From positions 1 to 56,660 of the forward strand of contig CABMIH010000043.1 of assembly GCA_902386205.1 (NCBI GenBank): DNA of 56,660 nucleotides, written 5' to 3'. This DNA comes from an uncultured archaeon. GTDB lineage: Archaea > Halobacteriota > Methanosarcinia > Methanosarcinales > Methanoperedenaceae. Under the pieces are notes generated by a model that was not told the DNA's origin, made no database searches, and saw nothing but the letters and a program-made list of their open reading frames with translations. The translations under genes were made by a program, and so were the position numbers. This document shows positions 25,778 through 34,910 of the stretch, piece by piece. Position 1 is the first letter of the stretch. The number at the start of each line of letters is the position of its first letter.

Positions 25778-26026
25778 ATGACAGAAAATATGTTGAAAAC
25801 GCCTCAAGAAAGAGTGAAATTATTAAAAAATGGAATGGAAGGCAAAAAAATAGAAGAGCTTTACATCCAGTATAACAATTTTAAAATTATTCGTAGCCCA
25901 ATCCTTTTCGATTTTACCAACCCCCTTAAAGAAATTGCAGAAGGAATGCACGAACATGAACATCCTTCTGATGCCCCAGATTTGTCATTGAAGCATGCCT
26001 CGAAACACAGGAGAGAATGCCCATAA
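25778..26026 (+). CDS. Short hypothetical protein, paralogue of the protein at 22525
   Basis: 82 residues (ATG 25790 is an alternative start, giving MLKTPQERVKLLKNGMEGKK). The shared core continues IEELYIQYNNFKIIRSPIL. The tail after residue 45 is histidine-rich (GMHEHEHPSDAP) and ends KHASKHRRECP, with no similarity to the paralogue tail. Immediately downstream are coding relics in other frames (26045-26251), so this gene has probably lost its true C-terminus through a frameshift. Confidence 0.5.
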   Translation: MTENMLKTPQERVKLLKNGMEGKKIEELYIQYNNFKIIRSPILFDFTNPLKEIAEGMHEHEHPSDAPDLSLKHASKHRRECP

Positions 26027-26044
26027 CAGCACATCTGAAGAAGG

Positions 26045-26251
26045 TTTAATGTACCCGTTTTAATAAATGGAGAACTCTGGGTTACTCGAAAAGCAAGTGA
26101 GGAAATTCAAGCCATAGATAAAGCAGAGGCTACGGCGACAGAAGCCGAAGAAATCATTCGGGAGGGATATGTCAAAGGTTATTCGCAGGCATTAGGTATT
26201 AAGATGGCTTATGAGTTCAGATTTGCCCGCCCATGTAAAAAACCGCTTTAG
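26045..26251 (+). pseudogene. Start-less coding relic
   Basis: An open frame without a start codon encodes FNVPVLINGELWVTRKASEE, then IQAIDKAEATATEAEEIIRE, then GYVKGYSQALGIKMAYEF, and stops at TAG 26249. The composition looks genuinely coding (helical, charged). It follows the histidine-rich paralogue in a different frame, so it may be that gene's displaced C-terminus. Its end overlaps the integrase relic on the other strand. Confidence 0.35.
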
Positions 26252-26491
26252 CCTGACTTTGCAAATTTCTACTGTTCCGGTTAAACGTTGGCCATGCATT
26301 TCCATAATGTACCTGTTCACATCGGTTTTATCCCACTTTTCAAGCGACTTAACCTTATTGATGTTCTTTAAAAATTTACTATAATCCGTTAGAGTTTTCT
26401 CTGCCGTGCCATTAATTTTGAGTTCCAGAAGGAATTTATCGATTATACTTACCATTTTACTTAATATGTAATTACTAAGTAATAAAGCCAT
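26192..26491 (-). pseudogene. N-terminal fragment of a tyrosine recombinase (phage-type integrase)
   Basis: 99 codons. From internal Met13, the sequence VSIIDKFLLELKINGTAEKT, LTDYSKFLKNINKVKSLEKW and DKTDVNRYIMEMHGQRLTG is the SAM-like core-binding domain that precedes the catalytic domain of tyrosine recombinases. The frame ends shortly afterwards, so the catalytic R-H-x-x-R...Y domain is absent. It is a relic of a past integration event. I found no attachment-site pair. Confidence 0.6.
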
Positions 26492-26893
26492 AATCTAAAA
26501 AAAATTAACAAATCCCCATAATGTAGTTTTTTAAAATAAAAAATGATTAATACGTATATTCTTACAAAATATTAGTTTATAAACAAGTAAAGACAAAAGT
26601 GTCTTTAATAAGCTATTAATACACAAAATAAATCATCAAAATAATCGATTTACTTATCACAATAGCAGTCATTTATGACTGGTACAGCAATGGTTGGGTA
26701 GATACAGCAGACATTTCTGCCGCGCCTGTTCATATGCTAAAATTTACAGAAAACACGTCAGCATGTTATTGAACATTACAATTAACTCGTGCAGCTTTCA
26801 TTCTCAATAAAGCTTATAAACCCAAAAGTCATCTGGAACTCAAGTCGCGTTGCATTTTTAATACGCATATCTTAATTATCGGAGGATTATCCA
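26492..26893. other. AT-rich intergenic region before rpl10e
   Basis: 402 bp. A start-less frame around 26633-26773 reads YDWYSNGWVDTADISAAPVH and MLKFTENTSACY, perhaps another relic. The 3' part carries the ribosomal-protein promoter. Nothing else is recognisable. Confidence 0.45.
26811..26820 (+). promoter_or_regulatory. TATA box for rpl10e-aIF2-beta
   Basis: AGCTTATAAA lies about 75-80 bp before ATG 26894, giving a ~50-nt leader that ends with the ribosome-binding site GGAGG (26881-26885). Confidence 0.55.
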
Positions 26894-27415
26894 ATGGCAA
26901 GAAAACCAGCAAGAATGTACAGGAACATCACCCAGCGCTCATACACAAGACGAGAATACATGGGCGGTGTCCCGGGAAGCAAGATAGTGACCTATGACAT
27001 GGGAAACCTTAAAGACGAGTTCCCGGTTGAAATCTCACTCATAGCGAAAGAAGCGTGCCAGATAAGGCACAGCGCACTTGAATCCGCACGCGTAGCGGCA
27101 AACAGGCTCCTTCTTGAGGGCGCCGGCCTGACCAATTACCATTTAAAGATAAGGGTCTTCCCGCACGAAGTACTGCGTGAGAACAAGCAGGCAACCGGCG
27201 CGGGAGCAGACCGTGTTTCCCAGGGAATGCGCCAGGCCTTCGGAAAGGCCGTTGGTACTGCTGCAAGGGTAAGGGCAGGCCAAAAGCTAATGACGCTGTT
27301 CATAAACCCTGCAAATTTCAACCTTGCGAAAAAATCACTGGCAACAGCAGGGTATAAGCTGCCCACCCCGATCAGGCTGGTTGTCGAAAAAGGCCAGGAA
27401 CTGATCTTAACGTGA
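26894..27415 (+). CDS. rpl10e: 50S ribosomal protein L10e (uL16)
   Basis: 173 residues, archaeal length. The N-terminus [20 protein letters not shown], then [37 protein letters not shown] and [20 protein letters not shown], are highly characteristic. It is a large-subunit rRNA-binding protein near the peptidyl-transferase centre and the A-site tRNA elbow. Its stop overlaps the GTG start of the aIF2-beta gene, so the two are translationally coupled. Confidence 0.97.
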   Translation: MARKPARMYRNITQRSYTRREYMGGVPGSKIVTYDMGNLKDEFPVEISLIAKEACQIRHSALESARVAANRLLLEGAGLTNYHLKIRVFPHEVLRENKQATGAGADRVSQGMRQAFGKAVGTAARVRAGQKLMTLFINPANFNLAKKSLATAGYKLPTPIRLVVEKGQELILT

Positions 27416-28032
27416 ACGATTATCTTGCAGACCTGGACAGGGCGCTTCGCCAAATACCTGAGATTAAGGGATCCGGAGAGCGTTTTGTTGTCCCTGAGCC
27501 ACGTTTGCTCACCGAGGGGAAGACAACCGTACTTGAAAATTTTGCAGCCATAGCGGATAAGCTCAACCGTGACCCTGAACATGTATTTAAATTCCTCCTG
27601 CGGGAACTTGGTACAGCAGGCAAACTGGAAGGCGGAAGGGTAGTATTTCATGGGAAGTTTTCTTCAAGCGTAGTTGCCGAACTTATTGAAGCGTATATAA
27701 AAGAATATGTGACGTGTTCAGAATGCGGACGTCCAGATACACACCTGATAAAAAGTGACAGGATCCTTACATTAAGGTGCGATGCATGCGGTGCCCACAG
27801 GCCGGTCACAAAACGGCAGGTAGCCAGTATCGTAAAGGAAGCGGCCCTTGTAGAGGGTGAAACCTATGAAGTAAGAATAGAGGCCGTTGGGAGCAAAGGC
27901 GACGGTATAGCCAAAAAGGAGAAGTACACCATTTACGTACCCGGCGGAACCAAAGGCGATACGGTTAAAGTAAAAATTAAAAAGATCACAGGCAACCTTG
28001 CTTTTGCCCAGTTTATTGAAAAGAAAGTGTAA
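27412..28032 (+). CDS. Translation initiation factor aIF2 beta subunit with TRAM domain
   Basis: 206 residues from GTG 27412 (GTGA overlap with rpl10e). The core covers about 1-135, with a zinc ribbon formed by Cys102, Cys105, Cys123 and Cys126 ([10 protein letters not shown] ... [11 protein letters not shown]). A TRAM RNA-binding domain follows ([39 protein letters not shown]). The beta subunit assists aIF2-gamma in delivering initiator tRNA to the small ribosomal subunit. The TRAM fusion is known in Methanosarcinales. Convergent with sepS, 6 bp apart. Confidence 0.93.
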   Translation: MNDYLADLDRALRQIPEIKGSGERFVVPEPRLLTEGKTTVLENFAAIADKLNRDPEHVFKFLLRELGTAGKLEGGRVVFHGKFSSSVVAELIEAYIKEYVTCSECGRPDTHLIKSDRILTLRCDACGAHRPVTKRQVASIVKEAALVEGETYEVRIEAVGSKGDGIAKKEKYTIYVPGGTKGDTVKVKIKKITGNLAFAQFIEKKV

Positions 28033-28038
28033 ATATTT

Positions 28039-29655
28039 TTAAACGATTTCCGTCCTCACAGTTGTAAAAACAGGTCCCCTTGTGTCTATCTTTTTCTTGT
28101 TCCCTGTTATATAGCGCTGCGCGATTGGGTCTATCCTGATATTTATCTCAGAGGGCACCTTGATTATTCTCACTCGCGTCTCATGCTGCGCCCCGCCTGC
28201 CTTTACAGCATCCTCTATCTCCCTTGCACAGCGCGCGGCAAATGCATCGATGTACCTGATACCCGTGGTAACGCCATTATTAAATGCATCATCCCATCTT
28301 GAAGTCCTCGGTAATCCAAGAATATCATTCTTGTAAGATATAATTTCATTCATCGCAGCAGGGCCGCAAAGTTTCGTGTTCTCCTCAGGTTCCACCACTT
28401 TGACACTGATATTCTTATCGAACAACTGCCCTTCCCATGCCGTAAACTCGCACGGGCTCAGCGTGTTCCCGTATTGTTCGCAAGTCCTTACGATTGCTCC
28501 CTGTATATCTTTCCCGGTTTCTGTAGCAGGCTCATCTTCAACAAATACATTGGCTGCTATCTCGCTATCCGACATGACCCAGTTGGTCTTATACTGGAAC
28601 TGCGGATAAGTGAGCGCCCGTACATCAGTTGAATCATGCAATATCATAGCAAGCCGCTCGACCCCCATACCGCGGTTCCTCACAGGGTAAGGGATGTTGT
28701 ACTGCGAGAGCGCGGACGGGGAATATATCCCAAACGTCGCCACTTCCACCCAGCCGTCCTTATATTTTGTCTTTGACCCCACAAGCCTCGGATGATAGGC
28801 AAACACCTCTGTCTGGGTGTCGGGAATATAGTACTTGCTCCTCTTCTCATCGGGCCTGAACCTGAAATTCGAAAATCCGAACTGGGAAAGAAGACCTGAA
28901 GCCACGGCCTTTCCATCATCAACACTTACGTTCTCATCCATTATGACGCAGGATGCGGAGTAATACGCCATAAGACGCGTGGCATCCTCTGCCTGCTCGC
29001 GCCTGAAGCACCTGTCCACTGAAAAGAGCTTCAATGGCACCCTGCGATAGTCGCACATCTCGCCAAGACCAATGAACCACCCGGACGTCATGTGGCTCCT
29101 TAGCGTATTCTGGGAACAAACGGGAACGAGGGACTTGAATTCCGGGAATACGTGGTCAATCATCACCGCGACCTTTGAATCCGGGACTTTCAATTCTTTT
29201 GCAATCTCAGGCACAAGGTCGTCACCTTCAATTTCTCCTTTCTTATAGGAATGAAGTATCTGCCTAATCTTTTCCACTCCATCATCATTTAAGTCCCCGA
29301 GAATACTTTTTATTTCTCCTATCCTTTCATCCGAGATCCCCACATTTGGCCTTGGAAGACCGCCGATGTAGAAGCAGCGGTCAAGAACTGCAAGCGCCTC
29401 GTAACCGAATTGCTTGTGAATATCCCTGTCCTCCACGATAATCGGATTCATGAACTCTTCAAAACCCAGCCTCATATACGCATCACGCAGGCGCTGGATC
29501 GTATCAAATACCGGATGCGGTTTGCCGTATTTCAGGGATATGCGCGGGTATTTTTCGTTGATCCCGGGATTTGAAACATATTTCTTTCCCTCGTTCCATG
29601 CGGCGTCAAAATCTGTCTTTGTTGCTTCTTTGATCTCATCAGGGTTGAATTTCAT
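28039..29655 (-). CDS. sepS: O-phosphoserine--tRNA(Cys) ligase (SepRS)
   Basis: 538 residues, the expected size. The N-terminus KFNPDEIKEATKTDFDAAWN, class II synthetase regions GFEEFMNPIIVEDRDIHKQF, LRSHMTSGWFIGLGEM and FRREQAEDATRLMAYY, and late motif 3-like GMGVERLAMILHDSTDVRAL identify SepRS. It charges tRNA-Cys with phosphoserine, which SepCysS then converts to Cys-tRNA-Cys, the methanogen route to cysteine. The partner SepCysS is not in this window. It lies just downstream of aroC in a leftward pair. Confidence 0.96.
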   Translation of the reverse strand: MKFNPDEIKEATKTDFDAAWNEGKKYVSNPGINEKYPRISLKYGKPHPVFDTIQRLRDAYMRLGFEEFMNPIIVEDRDIHKQFGYEALAVLDRCFYIGGLPRPNVGISDERIGEIKSILGDLNDDGVEKIRQILHSYKKGEIEGDDLVPEIAKELKVPDSKVAVMIDHVFPEFKSLVPVCSQNTLRSHMTSGWFIGLGEMCDYRRVPLKLFSVDRCFRREQAEDATRLMAYYSASCVIMDENVSVDDGKAVASGLLSQFGFSNFRFRPDEKRSKYYIPDTQTEVFAYHPRLVGSKTKYKDGWVEVATFGIYSPSALSQYNIPYPVRNRGMGVERLAMILHDSTDVRALTYPQFQYKTNWVMSDSEIAANVFVEDEPATETGKDIQGAIVRTCEQYGNTLSPCEFTAWEGQLFDKNISVKVVEPEENTKLCGPAAMNEIISYKNDILGLPRTSRWDDAFNNGVTTGIRYIDAFAARCAREIEDAVKAGGAQHETRVRIIKVPSEINIRIDPIAQRYITGNKKKIDTRGPVFTTVRTEIV

Positions 29656-29676
29656 GCTTTTGCTCTCCCATAAATA

Positions 29677-30768
29677 TTATATAAACGAGGTTCGTATGAA
29701 CCCGCCTCTCATCATCAGATCAACCAGCACAAGCGCTACCATGGCTTCTGCCACAGGAACGATACGCGGAGGGATTGATGGGTCGTGGCGGCCAGTTATC
29801 CTGATTTTTGTATCTTTCATACTGCCCAGGTCAACAGTACACTGTTCCTTTGATATCGATGGCGTGGGTTTCACGGCGATCCTGCATACGAGAGGCTCTC
29901 CGTTGCTGATACCGCCGAGGATCCCGCCGGCATTATTGGTGGATGTCGTTATTTTCCCGCCTTTCAGGATAATAGGATCGTTCATCTGGCATCCCTTCAT
30001 GAGCGCACATTTGAATCCTGTCCCGATCTCAACGCCTTTTACCGCGCCTATGCTCATCAATGACTTTGCAAGTTCGGCGCTTAGTTTATCGAATACAGGT
30101 TCTCCAACACCTGCCGGGACCCCCAGGCCGATAATCTCAACTAATCCTCCGACGCTGTCGCCTTCGCTTCTTGCGGCATGGATCATTGCCTGCATTTCAA
30201 CTGCGGCTTCTAAATCCGCACATCTTACAGGGTTTTTTTCCGTGTTTTCCCTTATTTCCTCTAAAGTCACAGGTTTTGCGTGGATTCCTCCGAGTTCTAT
30301 CACATGAGCAATGATTTCAACGCCATGCCGGGCAAGGATTTTCTTTGCAACTGCGCCTGCGGCGACCCTTCCTGCGGTCTCACGCGCTGATGCCCTTCCG
30401 CCTCCCCGCCAATCGCGGAATCCATATTTTAACTCATAGGTCAGATCCGCATGCCCGGGCCGTGGCGTGTTGCGAAGCGCTTCATATTTACTCGAATCAA
30501 CGTCTTTATTCTTGATAAGTATGGATATGGGTGCGCCGGTGGTCTTTCCTTCAAATACCCCGGAAAGGATTTCTGCTTTGTCATCTTCCTTCCTCGGCGT
30601 GGTTATGTCACTCTGGCCGGGACGGCGTCTGTCCAGTTCTTTCTGGATATCGGCTTCATCAAGCAAAAGTCCTGCGGGGCATCCGTCTATGACCGCGCCT
30701 GTTGCCGGGCCGTGGCTCTCGCCCCATGTTGTTATCCGAAACAGCGTGCCAAAGGTATTTCCAGACAT
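29677..30768 (-). CDS. aroC: Chorismate synthase
   Basis: 363 residues. The three family signatures are [19 protein letters not shown] near the N-terminus, a central [20 protein letters not shown], and the late [20 protein letters not shown]. It converts EPSP to chorismate using reduced FMN, the last common step to aromatic amino acids. Twenty-one bp separate its stop from the sepS start. Its upstream region faces the ferredoxin gene at 30821 divergently. Confidence 0.96.
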   Translation of the reverse strand: MSGNTFGTLFRITTWGESHGPATGAVIDGCPAGLLLDEADIQKELDRRRPGQSDITTPRKEDDKAEILSGVFEGKTTGAPISILIKNKDVDSSKYEALRNTPRPGHADLTYELKYGFRDWRGGGRASARETAGRVAAGAVAKKILARHGVEIIAHVIELGGIHAKPVTLEEIRENTEKNPVRCADLEAAVEMQAMIHAARSEGDSVGGLVEIIGLGVPAGVGEPVFDKLSAELAKSLMSIGAVKGVEIGTGFKCALMKGCQMNDPIILKGGKITTSTNNAGGILGGISNGEPLVCRIAVKPTPSISKEQCTVDLGSMKDTKIRITGRHDPSIPPRIVPVAEAMVALVLVDLMMRGGFIRTSFI

Positions 30769-30790
30769 GAACCTTAATTAAGTTTGATAG

Positions 30791-30800
30791 ATTATATAAG
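30791..30800 (+). promoter_or_regulatory. TATA box giving a leaderless ferredoxin transcript
   Basis: ATTATATAAG is centred about 26 bp before ATG 30821. This places the transcription start at the ATG itself and supports that codon over the upstream in-frame GTG at 30800. Confidence 0.5.
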
Positions 30801-30820
30801 TGCTTGGAATATTACAAATC

Positions 30821-31027
30821 ATGATTAAGATTTTCATTGATGAAGAAAAATGTACAGGATGCGGGGAGTGCATCGGGGTGTGCCCGAAAGGGCCGAGGAT
30901 ATACAGGATAGTTGAAAAAAACGGGCGGAAGGTCGCTGAAGTTGCGGATAAGAGTTTTTGTATCGGATGCACGACCTGCGTTACGGCGTGCAGGCCAAAG
31001 GCGATACGGCTGGATAGGGGATGGTAG
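30821..31027 (+). CDS. Small 2[4Fe-4S] ferredoxin
   Basis: 68 residues from ATG 30821. Cluster motifs are CTGCGECIGVCPKGPRIY and CIGCTTCVTACRPKAI, the bacterial-type dicluster arrangement with a longer linker (RIVEKNGRKVAEVADKSF). It is a soluble electron carrier. Monocistronic, divergent from aroC and convergent with the rhomboid gene. Confidence 0.9.
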   Translation: MIKIFIDEEKCTGCGECIGVCPKGPRIYRIVEKNGRKVAEVADKSFCIGCTTCVTACRPKAIRLDRGW

Positions 31028-31047
31028 GAATCGTTTGGATCAAAAGA

Positions 31048-31653
31048 TCAAAGTATCTTTATCAAATAGTTGTATAACACAATATAAACAGCAAGCAAGA
31101 TAAGGGTATAAAGCAGGCTTTTTTTCCATTCCTTATTCCATCCGGCCCCGAAAAAAAGCCCTATAACAAATCCTATGATATGACTTATATATGCGATATT
31201 GCCGGTATTGCCATTTTGAACCGCAAATATATTGAATACTAAAAAGATGATGACAAGAGGCCCGACGGGGGAAAGGAACTGGACGGAATAATCGGGCTGG
31301 CGAACGAGAAGAACCGCAGCCATGACAGAAAATATGGCAGCAGAAGCGCCAACCATGTTCGCGCCGGGATAGAAAGGGATGCTGAGGATGAATGTAAGCA
31401 TGCCGCCTGTGAAAAATACCATCCCCATACGGAATGCGCCAACCTCATCTTCAAGTATATGGCCAAAAGCATACAGGAAAAGCATGTTACCTAAAAGATG
31501 AACAGGACTGGCATGGACAAAAATTGCGGTCAATAAAGTGTAAAAGCCTCCATTAAAAAGCGCATAACCACTGAAAGCAAGATCGTTCCCTGTGTTCCAT
31601 GCGTAAACACTGAAGGCCGTGCACAGCAATATGAGGAGGTCTGTAAACTTCAT
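31048..31653 (-). CDS. Rhomboid-family intramembrane serine protease
   Basis: 201 residues, about six TM helices. The nucleophile motif GASA has Ser104, the partner His158 lies in ISHIIGFVIG, and the L1/TM2 motif HLLGN is at 52-56. A compact six-TM archaeal rhomboid, it would cleave membrane-protein helices near the outer face. The gene overlaps the malic enzyme gene by 4 bp and is the last of the leftward lonB-tldD-DUF166-malic enzyme-rhomboid operon. Confidence 0.92.
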   Translation of the reverse strand: MKFTDLLILLCTAFSVYAWNTGNDLAFSGYALFNGGFYTLLTAIFVHASPVHLLGNMLFLYAFGHILEDEVGAFRMGMVFFTGGMLTFILSIPFYPGANMVGASAAIFSVMAAVLLVRQPDYSVQFLSPVGPLVIIFLVFNIFAVQNGNTGNIAYISHIIGFVIGLFFGAGWNKEWKKSLLYTLILLAVYIVLYNYLIKIL

Positions 31654-32879
31654 CGCGATCTTAATAGCTCCCTTGTATGTTCAGCAATTTTTCCTGGATT
31701 CATTCGAATCCTTGCCACTTTGCTATCCATAGCTGCCCTGGCTACGGCTGAGGCTACTGAGGGGGCCACTTCGGGATTAAAAATATTCGGGATGACCATG
31801 TCCTCTGAAGGTTCACGAACAAGCGAAGCAAGCGTATTTGCGGCAGCAAATTTCATTTCCTCATTAATATCCCTGGCCCTGACGTCAAGCGCCCCCCTGA
31901 ATATACCCGGAAAGCCGAGGGCATTGTTTATCTGGTTGGGATAGTCCGATCGTCCGGTTCCTACAATGCGTGCGCCTGCTTGAATTGCTTTCTCCGGCAT
32001 TATCTCAGGTGTCGGGTTTGCAAGAGGGAAGACGATAGCGTCACTTGACATTGAGCGCACCATATCCTGGCTGACGATACCACCCACGGACAATCCAATA
32101 AATACGTCTGCATCTTTCATGGCATCGGCCAGAGTTCCTTTTTCGTCGTTCCTGTTCGTAAGTTCTGCAAGTTCTTTTTTATATGGGTTCAGGTCGGCCC
32201 TATCCTTCTGGATTATGCCTGTGGAATCGCAGACAAGAAGATCCCTCACCCCCTCTTTTAACAGGAGCCTGGCGCTTGCAGTACCTGCCGCCCCTGCCCC
32301 GCTTATAACCACTCTTATATCGCCGAATTTCTTGCCGGTGACTTTTAAGGCATTTATCAACCCGGCAAGCATTACCAGTGCCGCACCATGCTGGTCATCA
32401 TGGAAAACCGGGATATCAAGGATTTTTTTAAGGCGTGACTCGATCTCGAAGCACCGGGGTGCGCCTATATCCTCAAGATTTATGCCCCCGAATGACGGCG
32501 ACATGTACTTTACAGTATTTATGATCTCATCGTTTTCCTTTGTATCAAGGCATATCGGGAAAGCATCCACCCCGGCGAAGACCTTAAATAGCATCGCTTT
32601 TCCTTCCATTACAGGCATCGCAGCCAGAGGGCCTAGGTCCCCTAACCCGAGTACCGACGAACCGTCGCTGACCACAGCCACAAAATTGCCTTTTGAGGTG
32701 TACCTGTAGACATCATCCTTATTTGAGTGAATCATGCGGCATGGTTCTGCCACGCCCGGGGTATAAGCAAGGCTCAAATCATCTCCTGTCTTTATCCTGA
32801 CCTTGCTTTTAAGCTCTATCTTCCCCTGGTGGGCCTCATGGAAGCGCAAAGACTTTTCGTATACCGATTCGTTCATCAT
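31650..32879 (-). CDS. Malic enzyme (oxaloacetate-decarboxylating malate dehydrogenase)
   Basis: 409 residues, the short prokaryotic form without a C-terminal phosphotransacetylase domain. Family landmarks are DDLSLAYTPGVAEPCRMIHS, SDGSSVLGLGDLGPLAAMPV, DDQHGAALVMLAGLINALKV, the NAD(P) site VVISGAGAAGTASARLLL, and FPLANPTPEIMPEKA. It decarboxylates malate to pyruvate with NAD(P) reduction. Its start is in an ATGA overlap with the DUF166 gene. Placement inside a protease operon is unusual and may be incidental. Confidence 0.94.
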   Translation of the reverse strand: MMNESVYEKSLRFHEAHQGKIELKSKVRIKTGDDLSLAYTPGVAEPCRMIHSNKDDVYRYTSKGNFVAVVSDGSSVLGLGDLGPLAAMPVMEGKAMLFKVFAGVDAFPICLDTKENDEIINTVKYMSPSFGGINLEDIGAPRCFEIESRLKKILDIPVFHDDQHGAALVMLAGLINALKVTGKKFGDIRVVISGAGAAGTASARLLLKEGVRDLLVCDSTGIIQKDRADLNPYKKELAELTNRNDEKGTLADAMKDADVFIGLSVGGIVSQDMVRSMSSDAIVFPLANPTPEIMPEKAIQAGARIVGTGRSDYPNQINNALGFPGIFRGALDVRARDINEEMKFAAANTLASLVREPSEDMVIPNIFNPEVAPSVASAVARAAMDSKVARIRMNPGKIAEHTRELLRSR

Positions 32880-33559
32880 ATCTCCTCCTTTGAAAGCTGT
32901 GATAAAGCAAATTCAACTGCCTTTTTATGTAACTCTGCGGCCTTATGTATTCCGCCTCTGTTGCCGCGAACTGCCCAGCAAGGGTATTGCTGCACAAGCA
33001 GCCCAGCCCTGGCAGGCGCATCTTTTATTCTTGTCCCGGGAAGGGCTTTTGCCATATGCCATGTGCTACCGCAAGGCGCGCCACGAATAATCTCGACGTT
33101 CTTTATAAGCCCATTTTCTGTGGTTATTTTGATTTCAGGCTTTCCGAAGCATGATGCGAATTCATCAATAACGCTGTCGCCGCATTTTTCGATTTCACAG
33201 CATATTTCATGGACTTCTACATGCAGGTTATATTTTTGCGACTGGACTGATATTTCAGTTACTCCCCCCGCGCGCGCCGCACCGCCTGCGATTATCACGG
33301 CGTGTGCCCCATTCTCGCCTGCGAGCCTGATGATTTCACCCGCCAGGTCAGGATGCAGGGTATATGCTATAACGAGGTCGCTTGAGAATATATTTTTGTC
33401 GATGTTCAGGGTCCTTACAAAATCTTCAGGTTCCTCTATAAAACCGGGAAGCGATTCAGGTAGTTCAAATGACGTTATCCTGAAATCAGAATTCTTTTTA
33501 ATATTCTCTACCAGGCGCTTGCCGTATTTTCCCCTGGTGATGACACCGATTGAGATCAT
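32876..33559 (-). CDS. DUF166 family protein
   Basis: 227 residues. The archaeal DUF166 pattern shows in ISIGVITRGKYGKRLVENIK, DLVIAYTLHPDLAGEIIRLA, AVIIAGGAARAGG, KYNLHVEVHEICCEIEK and a late RGAPCGSTWHMAKALPG with conserved Cys. Some homologues are labelled thymidylate-synthase-like without firm support. The cysteine clusters (CCEIEKCG, PCGSTWH, QQYPCW) suggest metal binding. It lies 12 bp after tldD and overlaps the malic enzyme gene by 4 bp. Function unknown. Confidence 0.82.
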   Translation of the reverse strand: MISIGVITRGKYGKRLVENIKKNSDFRITSFELPESLPGFIEEPEDFVRTLNIDKNIFSSDLVIAYTLHPDLAGEIIRLAGENGAHAVIIAGGAARAGGVTEISVQSQKYNLHVEVHEICCEIEKCGDSVIDEFASCFGKPEIKITTENGLIKNVEIIRGAPCGSTWHMAKALPGTRIKDAPARAGLLVQQYPCWAVRGNRGGIHKAAELHKKAVEFALSQLSKEEI

Positions 33560-33571
33560 TGTTCTCTTTTT

Positions 33572-34903
33572 TCACCCGCTCCCTCCCACCGTCGCCTTCC
33601 TCACAAGCACATGCGGCGCCCCGTCTGTCACAGGCACAAGCTGCCCTGCCTTCCCGCACCTTCCTGAATTCAATTCAAGGTCGTTCCCAACAGCACCTAC
33701 GTTATTCAATATCTCAAGCGTGTGCCCTGATAAAGAAACATCCCGCAGCGGCGTTGTAAGCTCGCCGTCCTTTACCAGGAATCCGCGCTCGGCATTGAAC
33801 TGGAACACCCCTTCGCCTGGATTTACCTGGCCGCCGCGGGAGCCTGTCAGGTATATCCCGTTCTTTAATTCTCCCAGCATTTCCTCAAATTTCATACCGT
33901 CATCTGCAGGAGCTATGAAAGTGTTGCTCATCCGTATTATAGGTCTTGAATATCCCTGCGCCCGGGAGTTCCTGCTTGTCCCGCCCAGTTTTCCCGCCGT
34001 TTCCCTCGAGTGGAGGAAGGATTTCAGCACACCTTTTTCTATCAAGGTCGTCCTCCTTGATTCCGCGCCTTCATCGTCAAACGGGTAATAACCGTATTCA
34101 TGAAGGGACGGATCATCATAAGCTGTAATAAGTGGGGAAGCTATCTGCTCGCCAATCTTTCCCGCAAGTATTGAATTTCCTTCAAGAACATGATCGGCTT
34201 CCACCGCATGTCCAACAGCCTCGTGGATGAATACCCCTGCCAGCTCCTGGTCAAGTATCACGGGAAAAGTCCCTCCTTTTGGCGTGGAAGCTGACAAAAG
34301 TTCGACCGCTGTCGTTGCCGCTTTCCGGGCAAGCCCGAATGCGTCATGGATCTTAAAAAGCTCAAAACCCATTACCCCGAACCTGCTCTCCCGCCCGATC
34401 TGGTATATTCCTTCAGACTGTGCGACTGCGCTGATTGCAAAACCCACACGGTTCAGGCTGTACTCGCAATCCAGCCCTTCAGAATTTGAATAACTTACAG
34501 TTACCAGCGCCTCAGAATAAACGGCGTTCGTGCTCTTTATTCCTTCGATGCGGGCATTTTTTTCTATTTCGGCAAGCAATTTTACTTTGTCCTCGATTGG
34601 GATATCCTCAGGTTTTTCCTTCACACGAGGAAGATCCTGTAAAGAAGGCTTCTCTATTGGCCCCAGTTCGACATTATCCCGCTTGCTTTTGAGCTTTGCA
34701 GCATCGGCAAGCCTTCTGGCAGATCTCAGGGCAGTATCCATATCATCCGGATTGTCCTGTGAAACGAAACCCCATGTTCCTCCGCTCAGGACTCTTACAG
34801 CGGCGCCTCTTGAGAAATTATTTGAAATTTCACGGATCTCGCCATTATCAAGAACGATAGCTGTGCTGACGCTTCGTATGATGCGGGTATCGTAAAAATC
34901 CAT
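33572..34903 (-). CDS. tldD: TldD/PmbA-family metalloprotease subunit
   Basis: 443 residues with the Zn-binding HEAVGHAVEADHVLEGNS (HExxxH), which marks TldD rather than the catalytically empty TldE/PmbA. The C-terminal SGHTLEILNNVGAVGNDLEL and the GKAGQLVPVTDGAPH stretch are typical. TldD/E heterodimers degrade unfolded peptides. The TldE partner is not adjacent here, so it is either elsewhere or this protein acts alone. The gene is 7 bp downstream of lonB, in the same operon. Confidence 0.92.
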   Translation of the reverse strand: MDFYDTRIIRSVSTAIVLDNGEIREISNNFSRGAAVRVLSGGTWGFVSQDNPDDMDTALRSARRLADAAKLKSKRDNVELGPIEKPSLQDLPRVKEKPEDIPIEDKVKLLAEIEKNARIEGIKSTNAVYSEALVTVSYSNSEGLDCEYSLNRVGFAISAVAQSEGIYQIGRESRFGVMGFELFKIHDAFGLARKAATTAVELLSASTPKGGTFPVILDQELAGVFIHEAVGHAVEADHVLEGNSILAGKIGEQIASPLITAYDDPSLHEYGYYPFDDEGAESRRTTLIEKGVLKSFLHSRETAGKLGGTSRNSRAQGYSRPIIRMSNTFIAPADDGMKFEEMLGELKNGIYLTGSRGGQVNPGEGVFQFNAERGFLVKDGELTTPLRDVSLSGHTLEILNNVGAVGNDLELNSGRCGKAGQLVPVTDGAPHVLVRKATVGGSG

Positions 34904-34910
34904 GAATATC

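Noticed and set aside
29450-30307. 285-codon plus-strand frame opposite sepS and aroC
   Set aside because: Shadow of two clearly identified genes; composition (Ser/Pro/Thr-rich) and lack of motifs argue against coding.
32727-34088. Long 453-codon open frame on the plus strand opposite tldD and DUF166
   Set aside because: It is antisense to two well-supported genes with intact motifs, is Ser/Pro-rich as mirror frames of such genes are, and matches no family.
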